From positions 243,128 through 307,127 of the forward strand of contig CAKQDH010000001.1 of assembly GCA_934229385.1 (NCBI GenBank): 64,000 nucleotides of DNA, written 5' to 3'. Positions 28,579 to 37,579 of the stretch are shown here, in pieces. The position numbers and the translations under genes are program-made. This stretch comes from an uncultured Oenococcus sp. GTDB lineage: Bacteria; Bacillota; Bacilli; Lactobacillales; Lactobacillaceae. The first letter of the stretch is position 1, and every line of letters begins with the position of its first letter. Under the pieces are notes generated by a model, which saw only the letters and a program-made list of their open reading frames with translations, made no database searches and had not been told where the DNA came from.

Positions 28579-29760
28579 TTATTTTAAATAGTTACTTAAA
28601 CGTTCAATAGCTTCATGAAGCTTTTCATCTGAAGCTGCATAACTTAACCTAAGATAACCTTCTCCACCTTTTCCATAATAAGATCCTGGTGTAAGGCCGA
28701 CTTTAGCTTTATAAGCTAATTCACGAGCAAAATCTACATCATTTTGATTTTGTTCCCTTGGTATCTTTAAAAATAGATAAAAGGCCCCATCAGGCGCAGC
28801 CACTCCAAAACCTATTTTTTTTAGTTGAGGAATCAAATAATTTCTTCTTTTTAAATAAATCTGACGCATTCTATCAATTTCTTGATCACCATCATTAAAA
28901 GCTTTTGTAGCACCAGCCATAGGAACATCCGCAACTGCAGTGATTGCGTACTGATGGATTTTAACAATTTGAGAGATCAAATCTGCAGGTGCAGCAGCAA
29001 AGCCAATTCTAGCACCTGTCATAGCATAAGATTTTGATACTCCGTTAACTAAAATAGTTTGCTCTGGTATAAATTTAGCTATAGATATATGTTTGCCAAC
29101 ATAATTAAAAGATGAATAAATTTCGTCAGAAAGAACAAATAAATTATATTTTTTTATAACATGACTTAAATCTTTTAATTGATCGAAAGTATATTCTACT
29201 CCTGTAGGGTTATTGGGATAAGTTAATACAATACCAACTGCTTTAGGATGATTCTTTAATGCCTTTAACAATTTCTTCGGCGTTAGTACAAAATTTGAAT
29301 TATTTGTTGGAATATAAACCACTTTAGCATGATTCACATAAGCCGCTTGTCCGTATAAAGGATAAACAGGAGAAGGAATTAATAGTTCATCACCGTCTTT
29401 TAAGATAGTTGACAAAGAAGAAAAAATAGCCTCTGTGGTACCTACAGTAGTAATAATTTCTTTTTCAGGGTCATAATTAAGACCAAAATGGCGTTTTAAA
29501 AAATTACTGGCTGCTTTGCGAAAAGCTAAATTTCCTCTTGCAGTGGAATAATGAGAATCATTTTCTTTAATTGCCTTAATCATGCTTTTTTTAACTAATT
29601 CAGGTTGGTTAAAATCAGGTTCGCCAATGGTTAATGAAATTAATCCAGCTATTTTTTTAAATTCAGCATTTAATTTTCTGGGTGCATTAGGTTTTGCTTT
29701 AATAATATCAGATCGTATTTTTTCTTTTAAATCTTCTTTTAAATTTACCATAATTTTCAT
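28579..29760 (-). CDS. patA: Class I aminotransferase, probable N-acetyl-LL-diaminopimelate aminotransferase
   Basis: PLP-dependent aminotransferase of 393 residues, last gene of the lysine operon. It has the fold I signatures YPNNPTGVEYTF, SDEIYSSF and the PLP lysine in VNGVSKSYAMTGARIGFA, with the carboxylate Arg in GYLRLSYA. In the acetylated diaminopimelate route an aminotransferase converts N-acetyl-2-amino-6-oxopimelate to N-acetyl-LL-diaminopimelate, and the operon supplies every other step after aspartyl phosphate, so this role fits. Aspartate aminotransferase is a possible alternative or additional activity. The ATG overlaps the asd stop by four bases (ATGA). Confidence 0.88.
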   Translation of the reverse strand: MKIMVNLKEDLKEKIRSDIIKAKPNAPRKLNAEFKKIAGLISLTIGEPDFNQPELVKKSMIKAIKENDSHYSTARGNLAFRKAASNFLKRHFGLNYDPEKEIITTVGTTEAIFSSLSTILKDGDELLIPSPVYPLYGQAAYVNHAKVVYIPTNNSNFVLTPKKLLKALKNHPKAVGIVLTYPNNPTGVEYTFDQLKDLSHVIKKYNLFVLSDEIYSSFNYVGKHISIAKFIPEQTILVNGVSKSYAMTGARIGFAAAPADLISQIVKIHQYAITAVADVPMAGATKAFNDGDQEIDRMRQIYLKRRNYLIPQLKKIGFGVAAPDGAFYLFLKIPREQNQNDVDFARELAYKAKVGLTPGSYYGKGGEGYLRLSYAASDEKLHEAIERLSNYLK

Positions 29761-30854
29761 TTTCCTTTAAATAATTCATAAGATTTTTCAGGATTTGAAA
29801 TGAATACCAAATTATTTTTAACTAATTCTTCAGCTATTTCTACAGCATTCCAAGCCGCTCCCTTAAGAAGATTATCTGAAACTACCCACATCCAATACGC
29901 TCCAGGGTTTTCAACATCTTGGCGGATTCTACCTACCAAAGTTTCTCGTTTCCCCTGAGCTTCTAAGGGCTGAGGATAAATTTGTTCATCATCATTATCT
30001 TTAAGTATTAAGCCTGAACCCTTAGAAATCATTTTTTTCATTTCGTCAACAGAAACTACAGAATTACTTTTTGTTTGAAAATAAATTGACTCTCCGTGGC
30101 TTATAAATATGGGGACTCTAACTGAAGTAGCAGTAACCTTTATTTTGTCAGAATTTACATCGTTAAAAAAGATTTTTTTTGTTTCATGAACCATTTTCCA
30201 TTCTTCATGGGTATAACCATTTTTTTCGAAAACGTCAATTTGTGGTAATAAATTAAAAGCAAGTTGATAATGTTTTTTATCACTTTTCGTAGGAAAAATT
30301 TTTTTATTTATATCTTTTTGTTTTAAATAAGCAAGGCTTTGTTCCCTCAATTCATTGCTCCCTTTTTGCCCTGCACCAGAAGCAGCTTGGTAACTTGAAA
30401 CAATTATTTGCTTTAAACCTAATTTATCAAAAATTGGTTTCAAAGCAACTACCATTTGGATTGTTGAACAATTAGGATCAGAAATAATTCCTTTATGGTT
30501 AGTTAAAACACCTGAATTAACTTCAGGGACTACCAGGGGAACATGATCATTCATTCTAAAATAAGAAGTATTGTCTACACATACAGCTCCTCTTCTAACA
30601 GCTTCAGGTAAAAGTTTTTTAGAAACTGATCCTCCTGCTGAAGACAAAACTAAATCAATTTTAGAAAAAGCTTCGGGTTTTGCTTCTTCAACAGTAAAAG
30701 TTTTCCCTCGAAAAGTTTGTTTCTTCCCCACTGATTTCTTTGTCGCTAACAATTTTAAATTTTTAACTGGAATAAAAGATTTTTCTAATTGCTTACGCAT
30801 TCTTAAGCCTACGGCCCCTGTAGCCCCTAAAATAGCAATATTATATTTTTTCAT
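29757..30854 (-). CDS. asd: Aspartate-semialdehyde dehydrogenase
   Basis: Reduces aspartyl phosphate to aspartate semialdehyde, the branch-point intermediate for lysine, threonine and methionine. It is 365 residues, with NADP-binding GATGAVGLRM at the N-terminus, catalytic Cys in SDPNCSTIQM near residue 130 and substrate-binding SSYQAASGAGQKG. It lies one base after dapB. No aspartokinase gene is in this window. Confidence 0.96.
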   Translation of the reverse strand: MKKYNIAILGATGAVGLRMRKQLEKSFIPVKNLKLLATKKSVGKKQTFRGKTFTVEEAKPEAFSKIDLVLSSAGGSVSKKLLPEAVRRGAVCVDNTSYFRMNDHVPLVVPEVNSGVLTNHKGIISDPNCSTIQMVVALKPIFDKLGLKQIIVSSYQAASGAGQKGSNELREQSLAYLKQKDINKKIFPTKSDKKHYQLAFNLLPQIDVFEKNGYTHEEWKMVHETKKIFFNDVNSDKIKVTATSVRVPIFISHGESIYFQTKSNSVVSVDEMKKMISKGSGLILKDNDDEQIYPQPLEAQGKRETLVGRIRQDVENPGAYWMWVVSDNLLKGAAWNAVEIAEELVKNNLVFISNPEKSYELFKGK

Positions 30855-30855
30855 T

Positions 30856-31614
30856 TTAATTTAACCCCATAACCTTTTCTAAGCCTAATACTAGGCCTTT
30901 TTGATCTTTAACTTTATTAATGGCTAATTCTACACCTGCCATAAATGATTTACGCGAAAAACTATTTTGAGAGATTTTTAAAGTTTCACCATTACCGCTA
31001 AAATTTACTGATTGATAAGCTAAATAACCTTTTTTTCTTTGAGAAAAAATAGCAACATCATTAATTTTATGCTCATCACCTTCAATACCGTTAGGAATAT
31101 TTTTCGTATAAGCTCCATTAGAATTTAGAATTCCTGCAGTGGCTTTAGCAGTTCCACTAGGAGAATCTAACTTGTCGGGATGATGTATTTCAACAATTGA
31201 AGCATTTGAAATAAAACGAGAAGAAATTTTAGAAAAATACATCATTAAAACAGCTGAAATGCTGAAATTGGGGGCTATAATCCCTCTAATATGCTTTTTA
31301 AAAGCTTGTTCTTGTAATTTTTTAACTTGTTGATTATCTAAACCACTCGTTCCAATTATTGGAGATATATGATGATTAATAGCCCATAAGGTGTTAATAT
31401 AAACAGATTTTGGATTAGTTACATCAATCCAAACATCATAATTTCCCTTGATATCATTTAAATTTCTAAAAATAGGAACCTTAATATTTTCCTTTTTATT
31501 AAAATTGGGACTAACCAATACAGCATCTAAAGACCAGTGTGGATGTTTTCCGATTAAATTTTGGATTGATCTTCCCATTTTACCAAAAGCACCTGCTAAT
31601 AAAATCGATACCAT
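30856..31614 (-). CDS. dapB: 4-hydroxy-tetrahydrodipicolinate reductase
   Basis: Second committed enzyme of diaminopimelate synthesis, 252 residues. NAD(P)-binding LLAGAFGKMGRSIQ opens the protein, and the catalytic block EIHHPDKLDSPSGTAKA contains the expected His and Lys. Its start overlaps the dapA stop by one base. Transcribed with the rest of the lysine operon. Confidence 0.96.
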   Translation of the reverse strand: MVSILLAGAFGKMGRSIQNLIGKHPHWSLDAVLVSPNFNKKENIKVPIFRNLNDIKGNYDVWIDVTNPKSVYINTLWAINHHISPIIGTSGLDNQQVKKLQEQAFKKHIRGIIAPNFSISAVLMMYFSKISSRFISNASIVEIHHPDKLDSPSGTAKATAGILNSNGAYTKNIPNGIEGDEHKINDVAIFSQRKKGYLAYQSVNFSGNGETLKISQNSFSRKSFMAGVELAINKVKDQKGLVLGLEKVMGLN

Positions 31615-32489
31615 TAATCTAAAACCTCCAAAATTTGTTTCGTTTCTTTCTCATTTAATGGAAGAAGCGGCATCCTCGGGGCACCTACATCAATTCCGCG
31701 TTTTTTATAAACAGCTTTAACCGGTGAAGGTGAAGGATGGCTAAATAAAGCTTTAATACGAGGATTTAGATAACGAAAAATTTTAGCTGCTTGGTTAATA
31801 TTTCCTTGGCGAATATCAGAAAACATTTTAACCATATTTTTAGCATAGAAATGAGAAATTACCGAAATAGTTCCTGCCCCTCCTAAAGCATAATTAAAGA
31901 AAGATTGCCCGTCTTCTCCTGTATATACTAAGAAGTTCTTATCTGTTTTCTCAATTAATTCAGACATATCATAATCTGTAGTACATTGCTTTACACCAAT
32001 AATATTTCTATATCTAGATAATTCTATAAGAGAATTAACCGTTAAAGCAACACTAGTTCGGCTTGGAATATTATAGATAATAATTGGTAATTTACTATTA
32101 TCTGCTATTGATTCAAAATGTTTAATCATTCCTAATTGATCAGGTTTATTATAATAAGGATTTACAGTTAAAAAAGCATCAATCCCAGAAATTTTTTCAG
32201 CTTTTTTAACAAAATCGATGGTTTCTTTTGTGTTATTGGTCCCCACATTTGCAATTATTTTAGCCCTTCCTTTAACAAATTCCACAGTTTTTTTAAATAA
32301 ACGAAGTTTCTCGTTTTCATTAAGTGTAGGAGCTTCACCGGTTGTTGCAGCTACAGCAAAACCTTCTACACCCATTTTAATTTGAGAATTAATTATTTTT
32401 TTATAAGCAGAAAAATTAATTTGATTATTATTATCAAAAGGTGTGATAATAGCTGTAATTAAATGTGTTTTAGCTAATATATTGTTCAT
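31614..32489 (-). CDS. dapA: 4-hydroxy-tetrahydrodipicolinate synthase
   Basis: Condenses pyruvate with aspartate semialdehyde, the first committed lysine step. It is 291 residues in a TIM-barrel family. Visible active-site elements are TTGEAPTL (Thr pair), YNIPSRT (catalytic Tyr and Arg) and the Schiff-base Lys in IIGVKQCTTD. It overlaps the upstream deacetylase gene by four bases. Confidence 0.96.
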   Translation of the reverse strand: MNNILAKTHLITAIITPFDNNNQINFSAYKKIINSQIKMGVEGFAVAATTGEAPTLNENEKLRLFKKTVEFVKGRAKIIANVGTNNTKETIDFVKKAEKISGIDAFLTVNPYYNKPDQLGMIKHFESIADNSKLPIIIYNIPSRTSVALTVNSLIELSRYRNIIGVKQCTTDYDMSELIEKTDKNFLVYTGEDGQSFFNYALGGAGTISVISHFYAKNMVKMFSDIRQGNINQAAKIFRYLNPRIKALFSHPSPSPVKAVYKKRGIDVGAPRMPLLPLNEKETKQILEVLD

Positions 32490-33634
32490 TTTTTCATCCT
32501 CGCTTTTAAAAAAGATATTATTATTCGCAATCCCCTACAAATTGACTGTTCATTAGGATTTAAGTTAGCTGAATGAAGTGTATGTTTATAATCCCCCACT
32601 CCTAACCAAAACATTAAACCTTTAAATTTGTTAGTAAGAAAACCAAAATCTTCCGCAATCATTGATGGTTTTACTAATTTAAAATCTGCTTGCTGATTTT
32701 TTTTAATAAAATTAATAAAAAAATGAGAAAGCTCGCTATTATTTACAACGGGTAAATAACCTCCTTGACGAAAATTTATTTTCAATTTTTGTCCAAAACT
32801 TTTTGCTATCCCTTCAGCAATTTGCTGAATATGTTTAGTCATTATTTGCATACCATTTTGAGTGAAGCTACGTATGGTTCCTTCCAAATTGGTTTGTCCT
32901 GAAATAATATTCATGATTTTTCCTGATTCAAATTTTCCTATTGTAACCACTCCTCCTTCAAGTGGATTTAAATTCCTCGAAATAACTGATTGAAGAGAAA
33001 CTACAAAATTAGAAGCTGATAAAAGAGCGTCATTTGCCTTTTGAGGGTAAGCTGCATGGCCGGCTTTACCAATAAAACTAACCCTTAATTCATTTGAACC
33101 AGCACAAAGAGTCCCACTTCGAAAACCTATTTGTCCAGGGAGGAGTTGTGGATTTATATGTAAAGCATAAAACTCATCAGGATAATATTCATTACCAAAC
33201 CCTCCAGCATCAAAAAACCTTTTACCTCCAAAGTTATTTTCTTCTGCAGGTTGGAAAAAAATTAATAAATTATCTTGAGGTTGATTTTCAGAAAAATAAT
33301 CTAAAATTCCCAAAGCAATTGTCATATGTATGTCGTGACCACAAGCATGCATAGCGTTATTATATAAACTTGCAAAAGATAAATTAGTTTCTTCATGGAT
33401 AGGCAACGCATCCATATCCGATCTCCAAGCAATAGTTTTTTTCGGATTATACCCTTTTATTCGAATTAATATCGCTGTAGGAACTTCTTTAATCACCTTA
33501 ATAGAAATGTTTTGTGAATCCATATTTTTAATTTTTTTAATAAGAAAATTATGGGTCCATTTCTCTTTTAAACCAATTTCTGGATGCTGATGAAGCTTAC
33601 GTCTAATATTAATTAATTCTTTATTACTAAACAT
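32486..33634 (-). CDS. M20-family N-acetyl-diaminopimelate deacetylase
   Basis: Amidohydrolase of 382 residues with the M20D metal motifs HACGHDIHM near residue 95, PAEENNFGGKR and MIAEDFGF near the end, and a mid-protein dimerisation domain. Such enzymes are often annotated as hippurate hydrolase, but the position between dapD and dapA and the acetyl-type pathway make N-acetyl-LL-diaminopimelate deacetylation the likely role (equivalent to Bacillus YkuR, which is called dapL in some schemes). Shares one base with the end of dapD. Confidence 0.9.
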   Translation of the reverse strand: MFSNKELINIRRKLHQHPEIGLKEKWTHNFLIKKIKNMDSQNISIKVIKEVPTAILIRIKGYNPKKTIAWRSDMDALPIHEETNLSFASLYNNAMHACGHDIHMTIALGILDYFSENQPQDNLLIFFQPAEENNFGGKRFFDAGGFGNEYYPDEFYALHINPQLLPGQIGFRSGTLCAGSNELRVSFIGKAGHAAYPQKANDALLSASNFVVSLQSVISRNLNPLEGGVVTIGKFESGKIMNIISGQTNLEGTIRSFTQNGMQIMTKHIQQIAEGIAKSFGQKLKINFRQGGYLPVVNNSELSHFFINFIKKNQQADFKLVKPSMIAEDFGFLTNKFKGLMFWLGVGDYKHTLHSANLNPNEQSICRGLRIIISFLKARMKK

Positions 33635-34368
33635 TAAAGTTTCCTTAGTTTCTTAACTAAACCAGTCCCTTTTTTGGTTTTATTATCAACTTTTTTTATT
33701 AATTTTGCAGGAACACCAGCTACAACGGTATTTTTAGGAACACTTTTCGTAACCACTGCTCCTGCAGCAACTACAGAATTATCTCCAACACTAACGCCTT
33801 CTAAAACTACTGCATTGGCACCAATTAACGTATTATTTCCTATATAAACTGGCTTAGCGGAAGGAGGCTCTATTACGCCAGCTATGACTGCTCCAGCACC
33901 AATATGGGAATTTTCCCCAATAATCGCTCTTCCACCAATAACGGTATTCATATCGATCATTGTCTTACTACCAATCTTGGCACCGATATTGATTACAGAA
34001 CCCATCATAATAACAGCATTTTTCCCGATATTAACTTTATCTCTAATAATTGCGCCAGGTTCAATTCTTGCATTATATTTTTTTTTATTTGCTAATGGAA
34101 CCCCTGAATTACGGTTAAAAGTTTCTATAAAATAATCATGGGGATTTAAACTAGAAATTAAAGGTAAAATGTCCTTCCAGTCACCAATTAAAATCCCAAA
34201 TCCTTTTTTGTTATTATCACTACTGAAATATTTAATATTTGATGGTAGGGATTTCTTTACCTCACCTTTGAACAAAACTTTCACTAAAGTTCGTTTTTCA
34301 GAATTTGAAATGAAAGAAATTATTTTTTCTGCATTAAGATTTTCATTTTTTTTACCATTATTATCCAT
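33634..34368 (-). CDS. dapD: 2,3,4,5-tetrahydrodipicolinate N-acetyltransferase
   Basis: Left-handed beta-helix acetyltransferase (DapH/YkuQ type), 244 residues. The second half is a long run of hexapeptide repeats (for example [20 protein letters not shown] and [17 protein letters not shown]), and the N-terminus has the DapH-specific NPHDYFIET. It acetylates tetrahydrodipicolinate, committing the cell to the acetylated branch. GAGGTAAATAA precedes the ATG. Some annotations call this gene dapH; the acetyl rather than succinyl specificity follows from similarity to the YkuQ type. Confidence 0.93.
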   Translation of the reverse strand: MDNNGKKNENLNAEKIISFISNSEKRTLVKVLFKGEVKKSLPSNIKYFSSDNNKKGFGILIGDWKDILPLISSLNPHDYFIETFNRNSGVPLANKKKYNARIEPGAIIRDKVNIGKNAVIMMGSVINIGAKIGSKTMIDMNTVIGGRAIIGENSHIGAGAVIAGVIEPPSAKPVYIGNNTLIGANAVVLEGVSVGDNSVVAAGAVVTKSVPKNTVVAGVPAKLIKKVDNKTKKGTGLVKKLRKL

Positions 34369-34377
34369 TTATTTACC

Positions 34378-35655
34378 TCATACCTCATATTTCAAATCTA
34401 AATGAGTTATATCATTATAAGTTTCTCGTTTAACTACTAACTGAAGCTTAGATCTATCAACAAATACTACAGCTGGCCTAGGATTTCTATTATAATTAGA
34501 AGCCATAGAGAATCCATAAGCACCGGTATCCAAAATTGCTATTATATCACCACTTTTTGGATTATCTAATTTGATTTTTGGAATTATAACATCACCAGAC
34601 TCACAATATTTACCTACTAGCGTAAATTGTTTTGATGTTTCATTAGGAACTACTTGATTAACTAAAACTCCTTCATATTTGGCTCCATACAAAGCTGGAC
34701 GAATATTATCTCCCATACCACCATCTACAGCTACATAATTCCTTATTTTTGGAGCTTCTTTTTTACTACCAATAGTATAGAGAGTATAACCAGCTGGGCC
34801 AACAATTGATCTGCCTGGTTCTACCCATATTTCAGGAAGATTGATATTGTACTTATTAGAATCAGATTTAGCTTCATCACAAATAGCTTTAATAAAGGTA
34901 GATAAATCATCAGGATCGTCCCCTTTAGTATATTTAATTCCAAAACCTCCTCCCACGTCAATAATTTTCGGCGTAAAGTTCCAATTATAAGCAGTTTTAA
35001 AAAGCAAGCTCGTTAGCTTTTTATAAGTTTGTGAATCAAATATTTGTGATCCTATATGAGCATGTAAACCAACTAATTCCATTTGAGGAAAATTTATAAT
35101 TTCTTGAAAAGCTTTTTTTGCTTGGCCTGAAAATAAGTCAAAACCAAATTTACTATCTTGGTTACCAGTAACAATAAATTTATGAGTATGAGCTGTAATT
35201 CCTGGATTAATACGTATAAGAACTTTTTGCCTATATTTTTTACATTTTAATAGAGATTTTAAAAGGCCAATCTCATAAAAATTATCAATTATTATAGTGC
35301 CAACACCAAAGGATAAAGCCATTTTTAGTTCTTCTTTAGACTTATTATTTCCGTTAAAGGAAATATCCTTCATTGGAAATGAAGCTTTTTTAGCAGTTTC
35401 TATTTCTCCTCCTGAAACTGCATCACAACGAACACCCTCTTCTTTTAAAAGTTGATAAATAGCCATAATTGAAAAAGCTTTGCTAGCATATTCGATTTGA
35501 AATGGAACAGATTCTTTTTTAAACGATGATTTTATATTTTTAATAGAACTTTTAATTTTATTTACATCATATACGTAAAGCGGTGTTCCAAATTTTTCTG
35601 CAATTTTTTTTGCTAAAATATTTCCAATATAAAGTTTGTTGTTTTTTATGTTCAA
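34378..35655 (-). CDS. lysA: Diaminopimelate decarboxylase
   Basis: Final step of lysine synthesis. From the TTG with AAAGGAAG eleven bases upstream it is 425 residues, the family length; the reading frame is open 28 codons further, but that would run into the riboswitch expression platform. PLP-binding Lys lies in QIEYASKAFS, followed by HAHIGSQIF, VGGGFGIKY and the CESGD and YG-containing C-terminal motifs. First gene of the seven-gene operon. Its presence means meso-diaminopimelate is turned into lysine, though racemase dapF is not in this window. Confidence 0.93.
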   Translation of the reverse strand: MNIKNNKLYIGNILAKKIAEKFGTPLYVYDVNKIKSSIKNIKSSFKKESVPFQIEYASKAFSIMAIYQLLKEEGVRCDAVSGGEIETAKKASFPMKDISFNGNNKSKEELKMALSFGVGTIIIDNFYEIGLLKSLLKCKKYRQKVLIRINPGITAHTHKFIVTGNQDSKFGFDLFSGQAKKAFQEIINFPQMELVGLHAHIGSQIFDSQTYKKLTSLLFKTAYNWNFTPKIIDVGGGFGIKYTKGDDPDDLSTFIKAICDEAKSDSNKYNINLPEIWVEPGRSIVGPAGYTLYTIGSKKEAPKIRNYVAVDGGMGDNIRPALYGAKYEGVLVNQVVPNETSKQFTLVGKYCESGDVIIPKIKLDNPKSGDIIAILDTGAYGFSMASNYNRNPRPAVVFVDRSKLQLVVKRETYNDITHLDLKYEV

Positions 35656-35699
35656 AATAAAATAAACTTCCTTTTGCCAAGACAAAGATGACAAACGAA

Positions 35700-35890
35700 A
35701 GTTCTTATTATAACGTTTGTCCGTCTTAGCGCTCCACATTTATATTTTGTGACAGGCTGCAAAATATTCAATTACAGACCAATCCTAACCATTTATTAAA
35801 TTAGTTAAGATTTCGGCAAGCTCCCCTTTTGTTATATTCCCTACAAAGAAATAATTAATTACTAATGTCACTTGCAACCTCTACTCCGGA
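35700..35890 (-). promoter_or_regulatory. Lysine riboswitch (L-box) leading the lysA-dap operon
   Basis: The minus strand carries the aptamer blocks AGTAGAGGTTGCAAGTG, GGGGAGCTTGCCGAA, TGGTCTGTAATTG, GCAGCCTGTCAC and AATGTGGAGCGCTAAG in the right order (plus 35723-35890). Downstream, ACAAACG and CGTTTGT, extended by AAGAC/GTCTT, form a hairpin before the lysA ribosome binding site. The T-run after the hairpin is weak, so control may be by transcription or by access to the ribosome site. Lysine should switch off all seven genes. Confidence 0.88.
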
Positions 35891-36031
35891 TAATAATTTA
35901 AGTTTATCACAAGAACTAGAAAAATGTCTTATATCAGACAACAGCAAAAAACAAAAAAGCATAAATAAAGTTTGACTTTATAAAATTTTTTTGAGAGAAT
36001 AAGTAAGTTTAAATTAAAAGGAAGTGATATC

Positions 36032-36217
36032 ATGGCAGTTATAAAAAATAAAAATTCGAAATCTCATAAGCGTAACCGTCGTGGGCACATTGCTTTGCAG
36101 ATTCCTAACATTGTTTTAGATAAAACTACAGGGGAATATACAGTTGCTCATCATGTATCTCCTAAGGGCCTTTATAAGGGCAAACAAGTAATTAATAAGA
36201 AAAATAAAAATAAGTAA
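36032..36217 (+). CDS. rpmF: 50S ribosomal protein L32
   Basis: Small basic ribosomal protein, 61 residues, starting [18 protein letters not shown], with the conserved C-terminal [14 protein letters not shown]. It has no cysteines, so it is the zinc-independent form. AAAAGGAAGTGAT precedes the ATG. Monocistronic, with a terminator immediately downstream. Confidence 0.95.
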   Translation: MAVIKNKNSKSHKRNRRGHIALQIPNIVLDKTTGEYTVAHHVSPKGLYKGKQVINKKNKNK

Positions 36218-36220
36218 TAA

Positions 36221-36246
36221 AAAAAGAGCTTTAAAGCTCTTTTTTT
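36221..36246. terminator. Bidirectional terminator between rpmF and yebC
   Basis: Symmetric hairpin AAAAAGAGCTT/AAGCTCTTTTT with T-runs on both strands. It serves rpmF on the plus strand and yebC on the minus strand. Confidence 0.88.
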
Positions 36247-36271
36247 ATTTTTTAAATCAATAATAAATATT

Positions 36272-36994
36272 TTACTTTGCTGTAGTGTAAACAGCTAATA
36301 TATCATCATTATCTTCTAATTCATCTACTAATTTTTCAAATTTTTCTCGATTTGCGTCTGGGATTCTTACATGGTTTTTAGGGATCATAGTGATTTCTGC
36401 ATCATCAAAATTATAACCTTTTTTCATTAAAAAATCTTCAACAGAAGAAAAGTCAGCAGCCTGAGTATAGATTTTGAAATAATTTTCATTTGTTTTTACA
36501 TCTTCCGCACCTGCTTCTATAGCATCATCCATGATTTTATCCTCTGTAATATTAGGGTATTTTTTTCTATTAATAACAAAACGACCACGTTGATTAAATT
36601 GAAAACTCACTGATCCACTAGTTCCTAATGATCCCCCATGATGAGAGAATGAATTTCTAAGTGAGGATACTGTCCTATTTATATTATCTGTTGAAGCTTG
36701 CACTAATACAGCGACTCCCCCAGGAGCATATCCTCCATAAGTAACATCTTCAAACTTAATCCCACCAGCACCAGTGGCTTTATCAATAGCCCTTTTAACA
36801 TTATCTTTGGGCATATTAGCTTCTTTTGCTTTTTCCATAACAAGACGAAGACTAGAATTAGAAGACTGATCCGCACCTCCGGATTTCGCAGCCACATATA
36901 AATCATGGCTTAATTTCTGAAAAATTTTACTTCTTTTTTTATCTTGAACGCTTTTTCTGCCTTGAATATTATGCCATTTACTATGACCAGACAT
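36272..36994 (-). CDS. yebC: YebC/TACO1 family protein
   Basis: Conserved 240-residue protein beginning MSGHSKWHNIQGRK with AGGAGGGAGGA upstream. Signature segments are MPKDNVKRAIDKATG and YGGYAPGGVAVLVQ. Long annotated as a transcriptional regulator (PmpR-like), members have more recently been linked to translation of proline-rich stretches, as for mitochondrial TACO1. Which role applies here cannot be seen from the sequence. Monocistronic. Confidence 0.93.
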   Translation of the reverse strand: MSGHSKWHNIQGRKSVQDKKRSKIFQKLSHDLYVAAKSGGADQSSNSSLRLVMEKAKEANMPKDNVKRAIDKATGAGGIKFEDVTYGGYAPGGVAVLVQASTDNINRTVSSLRNSFSHHGGSLGTSGSVSFQFNQRGRFVINRKKYPNITEDKIMDDAIEAGAEDVKTNENYFKIYTQAADFSSVEDFLMKKGYNFDDAEITMIPKNHVRIPDANREKFEKLVDELEDNDDILAVYTTAK

Positions 36995-37323
36995 ATTATT
37001 ATCCTCCCTCCTAAAAAATTATCCTTAAATATTAGCTAATATTATTTTTTAACAAATTCTAAAAAGAAAAAATATAATTAAATTATTTTTGGACAACTTA
37101 TATTGTACTATAAATTTTTTTCGGAACTACATATGCAAAAACTAATAGTATTTGCACTAATCAAAATAATTTTTTTACCAAAAAGAAAGTACATATATCA
37201 TCATTTCACATTTCACACTTTCATGATTTTTAATGGAAAAAAATTAATAAAAAATTTTATCTAAAATTATTTGCAGCATCATCCAAAAAAGAAACAAAAA
37301 CTTAAAAAATATTTTTCCTAAAT
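36995..37323. other. Gene-free AT-rich stretch upstream of yebC
   Basis: About 330 bases with no reading frame of note and no recognisable RNA structure. A TTGTCC (minus strand of 37091-37096) could belong to the yebC promoter. I see nothing else in it. Confidence 0.5.
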
Positions 37324-37357
37324 AAAAGTACTTTGTCAATTATGGCAAAGTACTTTT
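37324..37357 (-). terminator. Terminator of tRNA-Glu
   Basis: Stem AAAAGTACTTTG/CAAAGTACTTTT with a ten-base loop, then TTTTATTTAG on the minus strand. It begins within two bases of the tRNA 3' end. Confidence 0.85.
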
Positions 37358-37358
37358 C

Positions 37359-37430
37359 TAGCTCGATCGGGAATCGAACCCGAGTTTTCGCCGTGAAAGG
37401 GCGACGTCTTAGCCGCTTGACCATCGAGCC
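37359..37430 (-). tRNA. tRNA-Glu (UUC)
   Basis: A 72-base cloverleaf on the minus strand: acceptor GGCTCGA/TCGAGCT with a G-U first pair, D-arm GGTCAAGCGGCTAAGAC, anticodon stem TCGCC/GGCGA with loop CTTTCAC (anticodon TTC), T-arm CGGGTTCGATTCCCG, A73. CCA not encoded. Confidence 0.95.
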
Positions 37431-37579
37431 ATATGGTCTCTATCGGTTGTAATTAACAACCTATATAATAATAGAAAAAAAGTTACCTTAGGTCAACTTT
37501 TTTTTACTAAAAATCTAAAATATAATCTAGTTTTTATATTCTATATAAAAAAACACAAAAACTGATCAAAGTTTTAAAA

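Noticed and set aside
32486..33634. Hippurate hydrolase or generic M20 peptidase
   Set aside because: The position in a lysine operon with an acetyltransferase makes N-acetyl-diaminopimelate deacetylase the better reading.
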